Below are positions 61,128 to 64,000 of a stretch of 64,000 nt of DNA, piece by piece. This DNA comes from Leptidea sinapis. Lineage: Eukaryota > Arthropoda > Insecta > Lepidoptera > Pieridae. Positions within the stretch are counted from its first letter, which is position 1. The number at the start of each line of letters is the position of its first letter. The position numbers were made by a program, and so were the translations under genes. The notes below the pieces were generated by a model. It was given only the letters and a program-made list of their open reading frames with translations. It was not told the origin of the DNA and searched no databases. The stretch lies in contig NC_066279.1 in assembly GCF_905404315.1 (NCBI RefSeq), positions 2,244,501-2,308,500 of the forward strand. The letters run 5' to 3'.

Positions 61128-63287
61128 GTAAATAACTGTAGTGAATGTAACTCGATGTATCATCATGGAAGACCAGTTAAGTTTTCTCGCTTCCTTTTTA
61201 CTAGAGAAATTACATGAAATTTCGTCACTTCATCCATAAAAATGGAATATTTAAATGTTTTATTTTATATATATCACAGCTATATGTATTGATATGTGGT
61301 CAATTCGCGCAATCACAAGGTTTGAACGCGCTTCGGAAAACCCCAAAATAAATCCATTATCTGCCTTTGATAGATTGCACCTATATATATTGAGTCAAAC
61401 GTACGAGATCAGTGAAAATTGTGTCGTTTAGATAAAAAGACTAAGGCCAGAGCCAAGGGAAGAGGAGTTCCCTTCGTAAGTGCCTTCGTGTTTATTTTTC
61501 TACAACAAAGAAAAATCCTTCAACCCAAACGCTCCAAAGTAAAACATCAATTGGATCGTATTGAGTTTCTGCGTTTGACTCTCTAAATTGGTCTCTGCTA
61601 TAAAAAATAAATTCGTTATTCAAAGGACCCAACAAAAATACCAATACGTTATTTATCCTATAGATAAATTGAAAAAAGAGATGAATCAATAATTAAAATA
61701 TCAACGCAGGAAGTGGATTTGGATTGAAATATTAATTTTGGATCGTGAATAAAGCCCCTTTTTAAGGTTGGGCCAGTTTCAAACTGTTTGACTATAACAT
61801 TATATTATACATAAACGTTTACATTTGAACACGAGTGGCTTAATAAAATGTAACTAACACAAACTGTAGTAAAAGTCAGTCATGTAATTCGACACTCGCA
61901 AACAAATCCCAACATTCGGAGCCGCTAGACGGCTATAAAACGAAATAACAAAAGATCCAACCAACCACCCGTGTAATGTACATTCAATAATAATTTTACA
62001 GCGATCATAAAGACGCTCGTAAAGTTTATTGTCTACTTTACGGTTCAACTTACCAAATTGCTCTATATCTAATCATTAGGGGTCATCTAAGATCACCTTT
62101 ATAAGCTATTTTATGAGAAACTTAAAGAATGAAATTACAATTTTAAAATTCTATTGTAATTATTGATTTTTTTAAACTTATGTTTTATGAAAGCTTTAGT
62201 ACATTATTTTACGTGTCCCCTTGCGTACCGAGTAAGTCGATCGGAAGCATTAGAATTACGAAAATGGTGAACAAAATGGCGGCAATACGAATAAATTTTG
62301 TTGCTGTTTGCTGCTGTTGTTTCATTTGTATTGCCGTCATTTTGCACACCATTGCTGCACTTGCATATCAAGTGCGTTGCACGCAAAGATATGTAAGTCA
62401 GCTATGATTTTACAATATTGATCCACCCGCAAGAGATTAGCATTTGTGACATTTCTATTACTTTCACATTTAGCTTTCTATTGCAAGTCGTGAACATGTT
62501 GGGCCTGCTGGAAAGTTGACGAAACATTGGGAATAATAATAAGTGTTATATTGTACTGTTGTTATTTTTAATAAATTCATTTATAATTACAATATTTAGA
62601 ATCCTTTAATAAATGAATTTTATCTAGGAGTTACTGAACATCTTCTTTCTATTTGTTAACGACGAACAATCATTATTAAAACCAAATAAATCTTTGGAAG
62701 GCTGTTACTAGCGTTTTTATCGGAGAAGCATTTTATGTTCCGTTAAATAGATGTTCAAAAAAGATAGTGGCGTCGAACGAAATCATTGTGGTTTCAAAAA
62801 TGTATGTTATTAATTGAGAAATAGATTGCAATAGTACTACAATTATATGATTGAAGCTTTTGTCCACTATTTAGTTGTTGAAATCAAAAAACAAATACTT
62901 ACATAATGCTTACTGTAAAGGATTAAGGCTACCGAAGGATTTTACAATATAATTTAGTTTATTTATTCAAAAGAAAGTATTGTTTGTTATTTTACGACCT
63001 CCTTTCTCTGTTTAATATTTCAAAAACATTCAATTAGGTGTGCATTTGTCGGTTATTTAATTATGTTAACGCGTCGCAGCTTCACAGCGGTGTCATGTTT
63101 TCACATTGAATTTTGCAATTAGCACCCGAGTATATTTCATTGTATTAATTCGTTATGTACTCAAAAGTAATTATTTTTGTGATTAACAGAACGGAATACT
63201 CAGTGGGCGAGGCAGATTAGTCCTTTTTGATTTTTTTAAAAGGAATATAGGAAGATTGCTACTTTAAATATAAATGTAAAAAAAGCG
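61128..63287. other. No supported exon
   Basis: Searched for a further nolo exon; the 62180-62407 frame is hydrophobic and Cys-rich (CCCCFICIAV) but lacks TSP1, Ig or PLAC patterns and a fitting splice site. Otherwise AT-rich. Confidence 0.45.
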
Positions 63288-63540
63288 CCAGTAGCACAAT
63301 AGGTAAGACCATTGATTGATGATTCCCACCACAGTATCACCGGATCGATCCTCGCCCGCCACGTATCAATGTGTTTTCGGTTGTTTGAATTTATATTATG
63401 AACGCTTCTTCAATGTTTTATAAGAACAGGAAAGGTCTTGTGATGTTTCTGGTGTTAAGAGACAATATAAGCCAAAGTGATCACATAGCATCAGGGTTTT
63501 ATGCTCGTTTGTCATCCTTGTACATAAAAATAAAAAATTT
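63288..63540 (+). repeat. tRNA-derived SINE-like repeat
   Basis: GCGCCAGTAGCACAATAGGT (A-box-like), CCGGATCGATCCTCG (B-box-like), then a LINE-type tail with AAAGTGATCACATAGCATCA and TTTATGCTCGTTTGTCATCC. Confidence 0.6.
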
Positions 63541-63730
63541 CTACCATAAAACTCACTAAAAATTAACTATAATACTATTGCCAAACTTCCACGAAACTCT
63601 AACCTTGTAAGTTTCAATGTTATAAAGTAGATTTAATGTACAAATTTAAAGCAAAATATGTCGATGGAACTGTGGGGATGGTTGAACTAGAAGTGGGTTC
63701 ATTCAACGATCAGATTGGAGATGTAAGTAG

Positions 63731-63945
63731 ACTAACGGCCGTTTTCAATAACCTATCTATCCTAGGTTGGACTTACTAGAGTTAACAAATCTATCCTTTT
63801 ACGCTTACTTACATTTCAATAACCTATCGACATAAAGCATTAGACTATAACTATATTGGACATAGCTATGGATAGATAAGATCTTGTCATTAAACGGTGA
63901 CAGCAATCCTTAACTAGAGATAAGTTATTGAAAACTGCCGTAAAG
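63731..63945 (+). repeat. MITE family A, copy 3 (best ends)
   Basis: Starts TAACGGCCGTTTTCAATAAC and ends GTTATTGAAAACTGCCGTA, an imperfect inverted repeat of 19-20 bp. It is inserted into sequence whose right part (63945-64000) resembles a LINE C-terminus (LGRPRIR). Confidence 0.8.
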
Positions 63946-64000
63946 GAGCCAAGTTAGGAAGGCCAAGAATACGATGACATGTATGACGGAATTGGAAAAT

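Noticed and set aside
62180..62407. Possible further nolo exon or small membrane protein
   Set aside because: Hydrophobic with several Cys but without TSP1, Ig or PLAC spacing; no acceptor/donor pair keeps the phase.
63660..63725. Possible exon reading KYVDGTVGMVELEVGS
   Set aside because: The open stretch is short, followed at once by MITE A, and the far side resembles a LINE end; no strong acceptor before it.

Overview
The window is animal nuclear DNA, almost certainly from a moth or butterfly. The evidence is short exons with GT/AG borders, long AT-rich introns, an insect ecdysteroid-kinase-type gene, and repeats of kinds common in Lepidoptera (tRNA-derived short repeats, Helitron-like elements ending in CAGCTAG, BEL/Pao and non-LTR retrotransposons, many MITEs). 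No bacterial-type gene, operon or CRISPR array is present. I could not name the species.

One large gene organises the window. Sixteen + strand exons between 7676 and 61127 join with a perfectly consistent reading frame into about 739 codons of a secreted ADAMTS-like protein of the Punctin/MADD-4/nolo/ADAMTSL1-3 type. The order is the end of the Cys-rich module, seven thrombospondin type-1 repeats (TSP1) with a Cys-free linker after the third, one immunoglobulin domain split over two exons, and a charged low-complexity tail. Neither start nor stop codon is in the window, so this is an internal portion. The first intron seen is over 15 kb.

A second, apparently complete gene is nested on the opposite strand inside the intron between exons 7 and 8. 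It is a two-exon, 412-residue CHK/ecdysteroid-kinase-like enzyme (45531-46319 plus 44326-44775) with GATA-type sites just upstream.

The rest is mostly transposon-derived. 1-1330 holds a collapsed Harbinger element. 2100-7640 holds Helitron, MITE and LINE pieces. 12475-18958 is a full-length BEL/Pao retrotransposon (minus strand) with 240-bp LTRs differing at one base and a 5-bp target duplication, yet with several frame breaks. 20100-30800 is a mosaic of LINE tails, Helitrons, two tRNA-like SINE/MITE copies and a 44-bp minisatellite. 36100-37930 is a dead RNase H-bearing LINE. 38930-39800 and 47880-48580 are two differently broken mariner-type elements. 49884-50245 is a small inverted-repeat element with a THAP-like start. 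Several insertions end within 35-100 bases of splice acceptors of the large gene. No clearly new multi-gene system was found. The most unusual items are the nested kinase, the direct Cys-rich-to-TSP1 junction, the tRNA-like repeats and a perfect 22-bp palindrome.
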